From assembly GCF_019396355.1 (NCBI RefSeq), contig NZ_JAHKRK010000030.1, forward strand, positions 1 to 52,856: DNA of 52,856 bases, written 5' to 3'. The stretch is from Pseudonocardia nigra (lineage in GTDB: Bacteria > Actinomycetota > Actinomycetes > Mycobacteriales > Pseudonocardiaceae). A model generated the notes under the pieces. The model had not been told where the DNA came from. It ran no database searches and worked only from the letters and a program-made list of their open reading frames with translations. The position numbers and the translations under genes are program-made. Each line of letters begins with the position of its first letter. The stretch's first letter is position 1. Shown one piece after another: positions 16,409 to 24,954 of this stretch.

Positions 16409-18429
16409 AGCAGCTCCCCGATCTTGATGAAGCCCTCGATCCGCTTGATCACCTCGGGTCGCCACGTCGGCTCCTTCAGCTTGCTGCCGACCTCCTCGGT
16501 ACGGGCCTTCCACTCCGCGGTGAACTCGTCACCCGACCGCGCGCAGTACTCCCGGACGAGGCGGACCAGGTCGCCGCGGTCGAACGCCTCCACCGCGACG
16601 GTGACGGCCTGCGCGGCCAGCTCGTCGGGCAGCAGGTCGGGCACCTTCGCGGTGCCGTCCAGGAGGATCAGCCGGACGTTCGACGGGTTCCCGGCGACGA
16701 TCGGCCGGAGCAGGTGCTCGGCGACGTAGGGCAGGTGCCGGTCCACGACGGCCGAGAGCCGGTGGATCGCGAGGGTGAGCTCGCCCGCGCCGGCGATCTC
16801 GGCGAGCATGGTGCGGAAGGCGCCGAACGCCGCCGCGACGAGCTTGTCGAACCGCTCGTCCGACGGCGGGCTGAACTTGCGGCCGTCGTCGCCGCGGTAG
16901 CCGCCGGGCCCGGGCAGCTCGGGCAGGTGGCCGTCGAGCAGGTAGGCCATGGCGTGGTCGAACCGGCGGCGCGGCTCCAGCACCGCCGGGCCGAGCCGCG
17001 CCGACAGCTCGTCGCGGATGCGGCGCAGCGCGTCCTCGAAGTTCAGCGGCTGGTCACCGAGGGCGGCCAGCGCGACCTGGCGTCCCCGCAGGTGGCAGGT
17101 CAGCAGGGCGGACCGGGCGACGGAACTCTTGCCGACCTTCCGGCCCCCGTGGATGACGACGAGGCGGTTGCGGTCGGGGCCGGGGCGCTCCGGGTCGACC
17201 GCGTCCCAGAGCTGCCGACGGCAGCCCGAGTGGTTCACCAGCCTGCTGACCGGGCCGAAGGAGAGGCTCGCGTCCGGGTAGCCGGGGGGCAGCTGCACCG
17301 GCGGGACGACGCGCAGCAGTGCCCCGGGGTCGGCGCGCACCGTCAGCGTCGGCAGTGCCCACTCGCGCGGGTCGGTGGCGGCGTTGCGCAGCGCGACCCG
17401 GCCGCTCGCCACCGCGACGTCGACGGTGTCGCCCTCGGCCAACGCCCGGTAGAACCGCGCGACGAAGCGAGCGGCGGCGGCCGAGCGCACGTCGCCCTGC
17501 ATCGAGACCACCGCCGCGCTGCCGTGCTCGAGGAACGAGCCGGCCAGGCTGCGCGCGAGCTGCTGGTCGCCGGTGCTCGCGCTGCGACACGCGTTGAGCA
17601 CGACCAGCCGCGGGGGGTGGGCCCTGACCTCGTTGGCCACGTGCATCGTGCGCAGCAGCCAGCCCTCGCCGGTCTTCCCGGCGAGCATCTGCAGCGCCGC
17701 GCCGTGCGGCGGCGCAGGCTCCGGGACGCCGTGCGCGATGACGTGCAGCACGTGCGGCCGCAGTCCGGCGTAGGTCGCGAAGAGCACCTCGTCCGACGGC
17801 GCCCGCAGCAGCTCGACGTGCCACTGCCCGGGCAGCCGGGCGAGCGCGCCGTACAGCGCGTCGAGCTCGTCGTCGGCGGCCAGCGCCGCGTTGTCCGGGT
17901 CGGACACCACGGCCAGCACCCGCACCGGCAGCGTGATCGGCTCCGGGGCCAGCCACGGGGTGCGGACGCGCACGCTCGGGTTGGTGCGGTCCTGGAACGG
18001 CAGCACCTCGTTCGGGTAGCGGAGCAGCTCCCACGGCATCGCCGCGAGCGCGGGCGGCTCGATGTGCAGCATCGTCCGGACCGGTGAGCGGGTGTCGCGC
18101 TGCACGGCCCACGGCGCCGCCGCGCCCGCCGCGTCGAGCAGGTCGTGCAGGTACCTGCCGACGGCATCCACCGGCACGGCCGAGTCGGTGACGCTCAGCA
18201 TCGCCTCCTGGACGGCCTGCTCCGCGGGCCGCCCGCACAGGGACGGGAGTGCGGCCGGGATGGTCCCGACCGGCGTCGCCGACCCGCCTGCGCAGCGGTC
18301 GACGCACACCCGCACCGGGTGCCCGGCCACATCGGCGGCGCCGATGTGGATGTAGTGCGTCCGCATCGACGGGCCCACCGCTGCGGACCCGTTCGCGGAC
18401 CCCGGTGTCCGGTCGTGCGGTCCGGTCAC
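16405..18429 (-). CDS. CHAT caspase-like peptidase fused to a P-loop NTPase domain
   Basis: A 674-residue protein. GTG 18429 is preferred because GGGGAGG lies 7 bases upstream; an internal ATG at 18366 lacks one. The CHAT domain (about residues 25-370) contains AMPWELLRYP (130-139), VLAVVSDPD, the catalytic-His segment HVLHVIAHG (His233) and the catalytic-Cys segment RLVVLNACRSAST (Cys281), so both members of the dyad are present. A NTPase-like domain follows, with Walker A IHGGRKVGKSS (about 426-436) and a probable Walker B near VRLILLDG. CHAT peptidases are clan CD relatives of caspases and separase; TPR-CHAT acts with type III-E CRISPR effectors, and many sit in conflict operons. The stop overlaps the next start. 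Predicted role: a signal-activated cytoplasmic protease. Confidence 0.85.
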   Translation of the reverse strand: MTGPHDRTPGSANGSAAVGPSMRTHYIHIGAADVAGHPVRVCVDRCAGGSATPVGTIPAALPSLCGRPAEQAVQEAMLSVTDSAVPVDAVGRYLHDLLDAAGAAAPWAVQRDTRSPVRTMLHIEPPALAAMPWELLRYPNEVLPFQDRTNPSVRVRTPWLAPEPITLPVRVLAVVSDPDNAALAADDELDALYGALARLPGQWHVELLRAPSDEVLFATYAGLRPHVLHVIAHGVPEPAPPHGAALQMLAGKTGEGWLLRTMHVANEVRAHPPRLVVLNACRSASTGDQQLARSLAGSFLEHGSAAVVSMQGDVRSAAAARFVARFYRALAEGDTVDVAVASGRVALRNAATDPREWALPTLTVRADPGALLRVVPPVQLPPGYPDASLSFGPVSRLVNHSGCRRQLWDAVDPERPGPDRNRLVVIHGGRKVGKSSVARSALLTCHLRGRQVALAALGDQPLNFEDALRRIRDELSARLGPAVLEPRRRFDHAMAYLLDGHLPELPGPGGYRGDDGRKFSPPSDERFDKLVAAAFGAFRTMLAEIAGAGELTLAIHRLSAVVDRHLPYVAEHLLRPIVAGNPSNVRLILLDGTAKVPDLLPDELAAQAVTVAVEAFDRGDLVRLVREYCARSGDEFTAEWKARTEEVGSKLKEPTWRPEVIKRIEGFIKIGELL

Positions 18430-18511
18430 GTCACACCTCCCCGGTCCGGGCAGCTCCCCCACCGAGGAGCGCCGTGTCGAGGAGTTCGCAGCGCCCCGCC
18501 CTGATACCGGG

Positions 18512-19066
18512 TCACGGCAGCCGCCATCCGCCGTACCGCGCGCCCGGGTCGAGCGGCGGGAGGCGCACGCCCGCCCGCGCCTCGAACTCCGCGACGCCGA
18601 CGAGGTACGCCTGGGCCGTCACCCGCGTCCCGCCGCCGGGAGGCCCGGAGCGGACCGCCAGCTCCAGGCTCCGGCAGGCCGGCGCGGCGGCCGCGCCGGG
18701 ATGCCGCGCCAGCGCCCACCACGTCCCGCTCCCCCGTGGCACGCCCTCGGCCGCGAACCGCGGCGGGACCCGGAACGCGGCATCGTCATCCGGCTCCGGC
18801 GCGGCCCCGGTCGCGAGGTCGACCCGTTCCCCGCCGTGCAGCACCGCCACGGCCCGGACCGCGGAGACCGGGGCACCGTGGGTGGCCACGAACCCGACCC
18901 AGAACGCCTCCCCCTGCGGTGCGGGCACCAGCAGGCGGCCGTCCCCGGCCGCGACGACGGGCAGTGCGCCACAGCTCGCCGGCAGCGCGCTGATCACACC
19001 CGTCGGCGGGTAGGCGTACCGCTGGAACGAGACCGACAGCTCGGCGGTGACCGGGAACTCGTGCAC
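18512..19066 (-). CDS. Small unknown protein of the protease operon
   Basis: A 184-residue protein from GTG 19066, whose start codon lies one base beyond the stop of the caspase gene (TGA-C-GTG). It begins VHEFPVTAELSVSFQRYAYP and looks mostly beta-stranded, with Gly/Pro/Ala-rich loops. It has no catalytic motif, membrane segment or metal-binding cysteine set. The tight spacing to the caspase upstream and the CHAT gene downstream suggests an adaptor, inhibitor or substrate for one of these proteases. The next gene starts 82 bases after its stop and has its own strong ribosome binding site. I do not recognise the family. Confidence 0.6.
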   Translation of the reverse strand: MHEFPVTAELSVSFQRYAYPPTGVISALPASCGALPVVAAGDGRLLVPAPQGEAFWVGFVATHGAPVSAVRAVAVLHGGERVDLATGAAPEPDDDAAFRVPPRFAAEGVPRGSGTWWALARHPGAAAAPACRSLELAVRSGPPGGGTRVTAQAYLVGVAEFEARAGVRLPPLDPGARYGGWRLP

Positions 19067-19067
19067 G

Positions 19068-21509
19068 TCAGCCCCGCGCGGGTGATCGCCGCGGCGGATC
19101 GGCGCCGCCCACCCACAGCGCGGCGGCCGCCCCGGCGGGGACGTGCAGCCTGCGGGCCGCGTCGCGCAGCGCGTCCGGCAGCGGCCCGCGCCGCCCGACC
19201 CCCTGCGCGGGCGGGCGGGCACCCCGGCGCGTGGTCCCCGCCGCCGGTTCGGGGGCACCGGCGTTCTCGGTCACCCACCGGCCGAGCTGCTGGGCGTGCG
19301 CGGCGCGCGTGCGGTCGTCGGCGGCCCAGACGAAGAACGGGCCGACGCTCGTCGACGCGTGCACACGGGCCCAGAGCTGCGCCGGGACGAGGTCGGGTCG
19401 GTCGTAGCTGGCCTCGGTGATCAGCTGCCAGCTGCGCCGGAACACCGGCGGCAGGGTGAACGGCCGCTCCGTGCGCAGCCGCGGGTCGGCCGCTCGCAGG
19501 CCCAGCGCGGCGACGTCGGGATGTCCGGCCCCCACCATCGCGTGCAGGTCGCGCAGTGCCGAGTCGAGCAGTGCGGTGGTGGCGGGGTCGGGGACCGGTG
19601 CGGCGTCCATCGCGACGATCAGCAGATGGCAGCCGATGATCTTCGCGATCGGGTCCTCGTACCGGTGCAGCAGGAGGTCCTGCAGCTCCGCTCCCCGCCC
19701 CTCCCCGAACGGGTTGGCGCCCTGTCCGAGCGCCATCCGCGCCGCCTCGACGACCGCGTCCTGCCCCGCCGGCCCGGGTCGGCCGTCGGACGCGTGCATG
19801 AAGACCGCGGCGTCGACCCCCGGCCCGGCACCTCCGGCGCCCCGCAGGGCGATCTGGGTGGTCCAGCCCGCCGAGGCCACCACCACACCCTCGAACACGT
19901 GGCCGCCGGGCACGTGCCGCCGCAGGAAGTACCCGCCGGGGGCCACCTCGCCCTCCCAGGTGGCGACGACGTCCGCTCCGGTCACGTCCGGGCTGCCGTC
20001 CTCGACCAGGTCGGCGGCGCGCTCGCCGTCGACGTCCCGGAGCTCCCACCCGGCCGGCGGGTTCCCCGGCGCCGGACGCTGCGGATGCGTCGCCTGGATC
20101 GCCACCCGTGCGCGCCCGGCGGCAGGCGCCGCGACGTCTCCGGGCGGCTCCGCGGGTGCGCGTGACGGCGCCGCGCCGCGGTCGAGCGCGGTGGCGGTGC
20201 CTGCGCGCAGCGGCGCCGGGGACGAGAGCTGCGGGGCGGCGGGCCTGGCGCCCACGAGGTCCCGGTCGAGCAGCACGATCTCGTCGGACACCGTCGCGAT
20301 GTCGCGTCCGAACGACACGCGGATCTTGTACACGCCCGGCGCGTCACGCTCCCGCAGCCTGCCGGTCTCGGTGAGGACGCGCTCGAAACGATGATCGGTG
20401 ACCACGATCGTCGCGCCGGCGTTCTCCGCCTCGAGATCCAGCACGAACAGCTCCGACCCGTCGGCCTCCACGACCGCGGACCCCTGCCGGGTCACGGCGA
20501 CCTCGACGTCACCCGCGCCGCTGACCTGGAACCCGTGCCGCAGCCCGACGCCGGTGACCTCGGCGACGTAGAGCCCGCGGACCAGCGATCCGGTCCACAC
20601 CGGACCGGTGAGCACCTCGGACACCACGCGGCGGTGCGGCCCGCCGGTCCACAGGGTCAGCTGCTCGCCGGCCACGTCCGCCGGCATCCGGAGCCGCACC
20701 CGGTGCCTCGGCCTGGCCGGCAACCGGCAGAATACGATGCCGTCGTCAGCCCGGACGAACGGCCGTACATCCACCGCGGTGCCCCGCTTGACCTCCTCGG
20801 GGAGGAACTCCGGCATGGCGTTGAACAGGAAGGTCCGCAGGCTCTCGCCGGTGATGCGGCCACGCTCGTCCGACGCCCCGCCGCGCAGCCCCGTGAGCAG
20901 GGTCCAGGTGAAGACGCCGTGCACCTTGCCGTCGGCCATCCGATGCTCCAGCGCACTCCCCGTCTGCGCCGCCACCCCGACGAACGCCGGGCCGGGCACG
21001 CGGGTGCCCGCCGCCCGCCGGATCGGCGGCTCGCTGACCGGGATCGACAGCTGGAAGTTCATGCAGCAGTCCATCCACAGCACGTACTCGCGGAAGCACT
21101 GGATGCTGCGGAACGCCCGGAGCCAGCCGTGCGCGTAGACGTAGAACGGGACGGGCTGGGAGGCCTCGGCCGTGAAGAGCGCCCCCTCCTCGAGCACGGG
21201 GGCGAACCCGTGCCCGGAGAAGTACAGGTAGAGCCGGTTGCCCGGGGTGTTCCTCGTCTGCCTCTCGACCCAGCTCAGGGCCCCCTCGACCGGCCCCCTC
21301 GCGGGCTGGGGGTCGAGGGGGTCGAACCCCGGTCCCGGGGTGTGGATCAGCTTCACGTCGGCCGGGTCCAGCCCGCCGCCCGCCGGGTCGACCAGCCACC
21401 CGTACACGTCCTGCGCGTCGTTGTCCGGGCCCTGCAGATCCGGCGCCGCGCCGTCGGCGGCCAGCTCCGGGTACCTGGTCACACCGACGACGACGGCGTA
21501 GTCGGTCAC
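19068..21509 (-). CDS. Caspase-like (clan CD, C14) peptidase with long C-terminal region
   Basis: An 813-residue protein from GTG 21509, overlapping the metzincin stop (GTGA). The caspase fold is N-terminal: TDYAVVVGVTRYPEL as the first strand, LQGPDNDAQDVYGWL, then the His segment LYLYFSGHGFAP (His100) and the Cys segment REYVLWMDCCMNF (Cys148 or Cys149). Both catalytic positions are present. Residues 270-480 are beta-rich, probably immunoglobulin-like or carbohydrate-binding-like modules (RLRMPADVAGEQLTLW, GVYKIRVSFGRDIATV). The C-terminal 230 residues are mostly helical (DPIAKIIGCHLLIVAMDAA) with no family I can name, followed by an Arg/Pro-rich tail. No signal peptide is visible. It probably acts in the cytoplasm as an executioner or processing protease alongside the CHAT protein. 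Confidence 0.82.
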   Translation of the reverse strand: MTDYAVVVGVTRYPELAADGAAPDLQGPDNDAQDVYGWLVDPAGGGLDPADVKLIHTPGPGFDPLDPQPARGPVEGALSWVERQTRNTPGNRLYLYFSGHGFAPVLEEGALFTAEASQPVPFYVYAHGWLRAFRSIQCFREYVLWMDCCMNFQLSIPVSEPPIRRAAGTRVPGPAFVGVAAQTGSALEHRMADGKVHGVFTWTLLTGLRGGASDERGRITGESLRTFLFNAMPEFLPEEVKRGTAVDVRPFVRADDGIVFCRLPARPRHRVRLRMPADVAGEQLTLWTGGPHRRVVSEVLTGPVWTGSLVRGLYVAEVTGVGLRHGFQVSGAGDVEVAVTRQGSAVVEADGSELFVLDLEAENAGATIVVTDHRFERVLTETGRLRERDAPGVYKIRVSFGRDIATVSDEIVLLDRDLVGARPAAPQLSSPAPLRAGTATALDRGAAPSRAPAEPPGDVAAPAAGRARVAIQATHPQRPAPGNPPAGWELRDVDGERAADLVEDGSPDVTGADVVATWEGEVAPGGYFLRRHVPGGHVFEGVVVASAGWTTQIALRGAGGAGPGVDAAVFMHASDGRPGPAGQDAVVEAARMALGQGANPFGEGRGAELQDLLLHRYEDPIAKIIGCHLLIVAMDAAPVPDPATTALLDSALRDLHAMVGAGHPDVAALGLRAADPRLRTERPFTLPPVFRRSWQLITEASYDRPDLVPAQLWARVHASTSVGPFFVWAADDRTRAAHAQQLGRWVTENAGAPEPAAGTTRRGARPPAQGVGRRGPLPDALRDAARRLHVPAGAAAALWVGGADPPRRSPARG

Positions 21510-22204
21510 CAGGGGTAGGCGTCGCGGATGAAGGCGCGGTCGACGTCGGAGAGGTCGGTGTTGAACCCCGCCGAGAACCCGTCCGTGGTCCAGGACGCCG
21601 GGATCGGGTACATCATGATCGACCGCGGGTCGACCGGAGTGGTCGTGACCTCGTCCGGGTCGTACTTCTTGAAGATGTTGTGCTCGATGGTCGCCTCGTC
21701 CCAGTTGTTGGGTGGCCCGGAGAGGTCGGCGATCACCGCTGCCCGGTTCCAGGCGATCGGGCGGTCCGGGTTCTGGTGCTCGTGGATCAGCCCGAGGGCG
21801 TGGCCGAACTCGTGCAGCACGACCTCGCGCACCTCCTCGTCGGACGACTGGGGCGTGAGCCACCCGTAGTTCATGGTCGGCTCCGCCGCCGGGATCTGCC
21901 GGCACACCGTGCCCAGGTAGGACCAGGAACCGTCGCCCTGCTTGAACGCGACCCGGATGTCGGCGTCCGCGGTCTCGGAGTCGGGCACGAACTGCAACCG
22001 CAGGTTCGCCATCTCCGGGCCGGTCCACTGCTCGGCGACGGCGCGGACCCGCTGCTGCAGCTCCGGATCGCCGTCCGTGAACCCCACCCGGATGCGGGTG
22101 CCCCCCTGCCACTTGAACTCGTCCATCAGCGCGGCCCTGGTCCGGCCCGCCATGGGCCCGTTGACGGCCAGCACGCAGTAGCGCCGCTCGTTGGTCCCGG
22201 TCAC
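21506..22204 (-). CDS. Metzincin (astacin/M12A-like) zinc peptidase, first effector gene of the operon
   Basis: A 232-residue compact metallopeptidase from GTG 22204 behind GGAGGGGTT. It carries the full metzincin signature HEFGHALGLIHEH (about residues 131-143): three zinc ligands, a catalytic Glu and the astacin-type Glu after the third His. The Met-turn follows at SIMMYPIPAS (about 195-204). The ending DLSDVDRAFIRDAYPW matches the usual end of such catalytic domains (SxxDxxxIxxxYPW). The protein is only a catalytic domain, with no pro-peptide or signal peptide, unlike secreted astacins, so it may work inside the cell. It is translationally coupled to the caspase gene. Confidence 0.85.
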   Translation of the reverse strand: MTGTNERRYCVLAVNGPMAGRTRAALMDEFKWQGGTRIRVGFTDGDPELQQRVRAVAEQWTGPEMANLRLQFVPDSETADADIRVAFKQGDGSWSYLGTVCRQIPAAEPTMNYGWLTPQSSDEEVREVVLHEFGHALGLIHEHQNPDRPIAWNRAAVIADLSGPPNNWDEATIEHNIFKKYDPDEVTTTPVDPRSIMMYPIPASWTTDGFSAGFNTDLSDVDRAFIRDAYPW

Positions 22205-22303
22205 AACCCCTCCAACGGTGGTCGTTCCTCTGCCGGCCGGGTGGCCGGCTGCGAGGAGGAGGCGGCGGGCGGGCCGCTGATACACCCGACCACCGGCCGC
22301 ACC

Positions 22304-23128
22304 TCAACCGACCGGCACATCGCCCACGCGCACGGCGGAATGCACCTGGCCCGGCGACCGGGGCGCCCGCGGCAGCAGTCCGCTCGTCGCCGCCGACGGC
22401 TCCACCCCGACATCCCGGACGAGCACCCGGCAGCACTGGTCGAAGGCGCGCCGGGCCTCGGCGACGTTTCCCTCTGCGAGGTGTATCCGGATCACGGCCC
22501 GGTGGGCGCTCTCCCTCAGCGGGTCGACCCGGAGGGCCGCGAGCGCGGCCTCCAGTGCGAGCCCGTGGTGCCCGCTCACCGACAGCCGCGCGGCGATCGT
22601 CTCCAGGACGTGCAGGCGCATCTGGCGCAGTCGCTCCCGCTCGGCGAGCAGCCACTCGTCCTCCCAGTCCGGCAGCAGCTCGTCGCCGTCCTCGAGCAGG
22701 TCCTGGGCATCCTCCACCGCACCCGTCGGCCGTTCGCGAAGCATGACGAGCGCTCCCCGGACGAGCCGTCGGACGTCCACGTCGACTCCTGCACCGAGAT
22801 CGACGGTGCCGCTGGTGCACGCGACGAGGCGGTCCGCCACCTGGTTGACCCGCCATATCGCGGTCCGCAGGCTCGCGAGCGCACGGTGCTCCGTGGTCTC
22901 CGGCCACAGCGTGCCCGCGAGCCGGCTGCGGCTGGTCCGGCCGCGCAGGGCCAGCAGCGCGACGAGCCGCTGCGCTCCGGCGGGCACGTCGACGACCTCG
23001 TCCGCCACCTCGAGCGCGAAACCGCCGAGCAACGTCAGCGCGAGCGCCGGATCCGGGCCACGGTTGCGGGTCCGGCGGCGGCGGGACGCCTCGAGATCGA
23101 CGACGACCGAATCGTTTCGCTGTCCCAT
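22304..23128 (-). CDS. SARP-type transcriptional regulator (wHTH-BTAD)
   Basis: A 274-residue regulator from ATG 23128 behind GGGAGGCGGC; an in-frame extension to 23260 is possible but less likely. It has a winged-helix region at about residues 30-115 (LTLLGGFALEVADEV, SRSRLAGTLWPETTEHRALASLRTAIWRVNQ) and a BTAD helical domain at about 120-260 (VVDVPAG region through LALEAALAALRVDPLRESAHR, AEARRAFDQCCRVLVRDVGVEP). No NTPase or TPR module is present, in contrast to the AfsR-type gene at 3236-6262. It is the first gene of the minus-strand peptidase set; the metzincin starts 99 bases after its stop. A local activator of the protease operon is the natural reading. Confidence 0.85.
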   Translation of the reverse strand: MGQRNDSVVVDLEASRRRRTRNRGPDPALALTLLGGFALEVADEVVDVPAGAQRLVALLALRGRTSRSRLAGTLWPETTEHRALASLRTAIWRVNQVADRLVACTSGTVDLGAGVDVDVRRLVRGALVMLRERPTGAVEDAQDLLEDGDELLPDWEDEWLLAERERLRQMRLHVLETIAARLSVSGHHGLALEAALAALRVDPLRESAHRAVIRIHLAEGNVAEARRAFDQCCRVLVRDVGVEPSAATSGLLPRAPRSPGQVHSAVRVGDVPVG

Positions 23129-23343
23129 GCCGCCTCCCGGATCGCCGACCCTGCCCGCCGTCGACTCGCGTCCACGGGCGCCCGATCGGCGGCCCAAGGG
23201 GTCGAGTGGTCGCTGGGGAGGAGTGACCCCGGCTGCTGCTGATACCTCGAGTTGCGCCACGCCGCGCGAGCGGCCGTCGACTCCATCGATCCGAGCGGGT
23301 GCCGATCAGGTCCGGATGCTCTCCTACCGGGCGGGTGATGGGC

Positions 23344-24576
23344 TCATCGCGACGTGCGCGCCCGCTCGGCCTGGTCGCGCAGGAAGTCCCGCTCGGCTCC
23401 GGGAGGGGCGAGCTCGCCGGCGCGCCGGAAAGCGCCGGCGGCCTCGTCGCGGTGGCCCAGACGGAGCAGGAACTCCGCGCGCGCGGCGTGGAACGGGTGG
23501 TAGTCGGCCAGCGCGAGCGCGTCGATCTCGCGGAGCCCGGCCGCCGGTCCCCGGACCTCGCCCAGTGCCACGGCCCGGTTGAGCGCCACGACCGGGGTCG
23601 GTGCCACCGCCAGGAGCTGGTCGTAGAGGGCGAGGATCTGGGGCCAGTCGGTGTCGGCGAAGGAATTGGCGTCGGCGTGCACCGCGGCGATCGCGGCCTG
23701 CAGCTGGAAGGGTCCCGGCTCGTTGCGGCGCAGGCACCAGCGGACGAGACCGTGACCTTCCCCGATCAGGGCGCGGTCCCAGCCGGCGCGATTCTGGTCC
23801 CGCAGGAGCACGAGCGCGCCGAGCTCGTCGGTCCGGGTCCCGCGGCGGGACTCGGTCAGGAGCATCAGGGCCAGCAGGCCGGCGACCTCGGGCTCGTCGG
23901 GCATGAGCCGGCGCAGCATCCGCCCGAGCCGGATCGACTCCGCGCACAGGTCGGTCTCCGGGCGCGGCCTGCCCTGACCGGTCGTGTACATCAGGTAGAT
24001 CGCGGTGAGCACCGTCCGCAGCCGGTCGGGAAGCTCGGGCTCGTCCGGGACCCGGTAGGGGATGTTGGCTGCCTTGATCTTGTGTTTGATCCGCACCAGG
24101 CGCTTGGCCATCGTGGGCTCGACCGTGAGGAAGGCGCGGGCCACCTCGGCCGTCGACAGGCCACAGAGCAGGCGGAGGGTGAGCGCGACCTGGGACTGCG
24201 GGGCCAACGACGGGTGGCAGCAGGTGAAGATCAGGCGCAGGCGGTCGTCCGGCACGGGCTCGCCTTCCGCCGCCGCCGTCGCAGGGTCACCGTCCCACCC
24301 CGGCGATGTGGTCCGGGCCGCCGCTTCGATCAGTTCCGAGCCGCGTGCGTCGCGGCGGAGCCGGTCCACGGCCCGGTTGCGCGCCGTGGTCGTGATCCAC
24401 GCACCCGGGTTCGGTGGGGTCCCGTCCTCGGGCCACCGGCGCACGGCGACGGTGAACGCCTCCTGGACCGCGTCCTCGGCCAGGTCGACGTCACCGAAGA
24501 TCCCGATCAGGGCAGCCAACGACCGGCCGGACTCCTCGCGGAAGATCCGGCCGATCGCGGCACTGTCGCTCGTCAC
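23344..24576 (-). CDS. ECF42-type sigma factor with C-terminal TPR-like extension
   Basis: A 410-residue sigma factor of the long DUF6596-containing class. Region 2 is near residues 10-80 (SLAALIGIFGDVDLAEDAVQEAF, PNPGAWITTTARNRAVDRLRRD). Region 4 is near 130-190 (LRLIFTCCHPSLAP, LRLLCGLSTAEVARAFLTVE). A long C-terminal domain runs to the end (ALNRAVALGEVRGPAAGL, TPR-like). The FTCCHP motif and the extension are typical of this group, whose C-terminal domain is known to be needed for activity. It lies 15 bases downstream of a YCII/DGPF gene, the standard partner of this sigma class, so the two form one transcription unit. No anti-sigma factor is expected for this class. Confidence 0.9.
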   Translation of the reverse strand: MTSDSAAIGRIFREESGRSLAALIGIFGDVDLAEDAVQEAFTVAVRRWPEDGTPPNPGAWITTTARNRAVDRLRRDARGSELIEAAARTTSPGWDGDPATAAAEGEPVPDDRLRLIFTCCHPSLAPQSQVALTLRLLCGLSTAEVARAFLTVEPTMAKRLVRIKHKIKAANIPYRVPDEPELPDRLRTVLTAIYLMYTTGQGRPRPETDLCAESIRLGRMLRRLMPDEPEVAGLLALMLLTESRRGTRTDELGALVLLRDQNRAGWDRALIGEGHGLVRWCLRRNEPGPFQLQAAIAAVHADANSFADTDWPQILALYDQLLAVAPTPVVALNRAVALGEVRGPAAGLREIDALALADYHPFHAARAEFLLRLGHRDEAAGAFRRAGELAPPGAERDFLRDQAERARTSR

Positions 24577-24591
24577 GGCGATGGCAGTCGG

Positions 24592-24954
24592 TCAGGAGGT
24601 CATCTCGGCCACGAAGGGCCGCACCTCGATGGACGTCCGGATGAGGGCCGACACCTTCGACGCCCAGGCGAGCGCCCCGTCCAGGTCGTCGGCCTGGAGG
24701 ACGTAGAAGCCTCCGAGGTGGTCCTTGGTCTCGGCGAAGGGGCCGTCGGTGGTCATCACGTCGTCCCCGGTCGCCCGCACCACCGTGGCGGTCGAGGGGT
24801 CGTGGAGCCGCCCGCCGAACACCCACGCCCCGGCCGACTTGATCTCGGCCTCGAGCGCGAGAACCGCCTGCGTGGTCTCCTCGATCTCCTGCCCGGTCAT
24901 CGGCGGGCGCGCGGCCCCGTCGCTCGCTGCAGGCCGGAGCATGTAGTACGTCAT
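24592..24954 (-). CDS. YCII-domain (DGPF) protein, partner of the ECF42 sigma factor
   Basis: A 120-residue protein from ATG 24954 (MTYYMLRPAA). It carries the hallmark DGPFAETKDHLGGFYVLQ at about residues 70-87, plus ALEAEIKSAGAWVFGGRL. The length and order match the YCII/DGPF family, small ferredoxin-like alpha/beta-barrel dimers whose conserved His/Asp suggest a catalytic or ligand-binding site. Such genes nearly always sit next to ECF42 or ECF41-like sigma genes. Spacing to the sigma gene is 15 bases. The biochemical function of the family is not settled. Confidence 0.9.
   Translation of the reverse strand: MTYYMLRPAASDGAARPPMTGQEIEETTQAVLALEAEIKSAGAWVFGGRLHDPSTATVVRATGDDVMTTDGPFAETKDHLGGFYVLQADDLDGALAWASKVSALIRTSIEVRPFVAEMTS

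Noticed and set aside
14435..16729. Plus-strand frame of more than 700 codons opposite the STAND and CHAT genes
   Set aside because: The minus strand carries definite Walker and CHAT motifs; the plus frame has none.
19068..22907. Caspase gene extended upstream through the metzincin gene
   Set aside because: The metzincin frame has an intact catalytic signature there, and the GTG at 21509 is translationally coupled.
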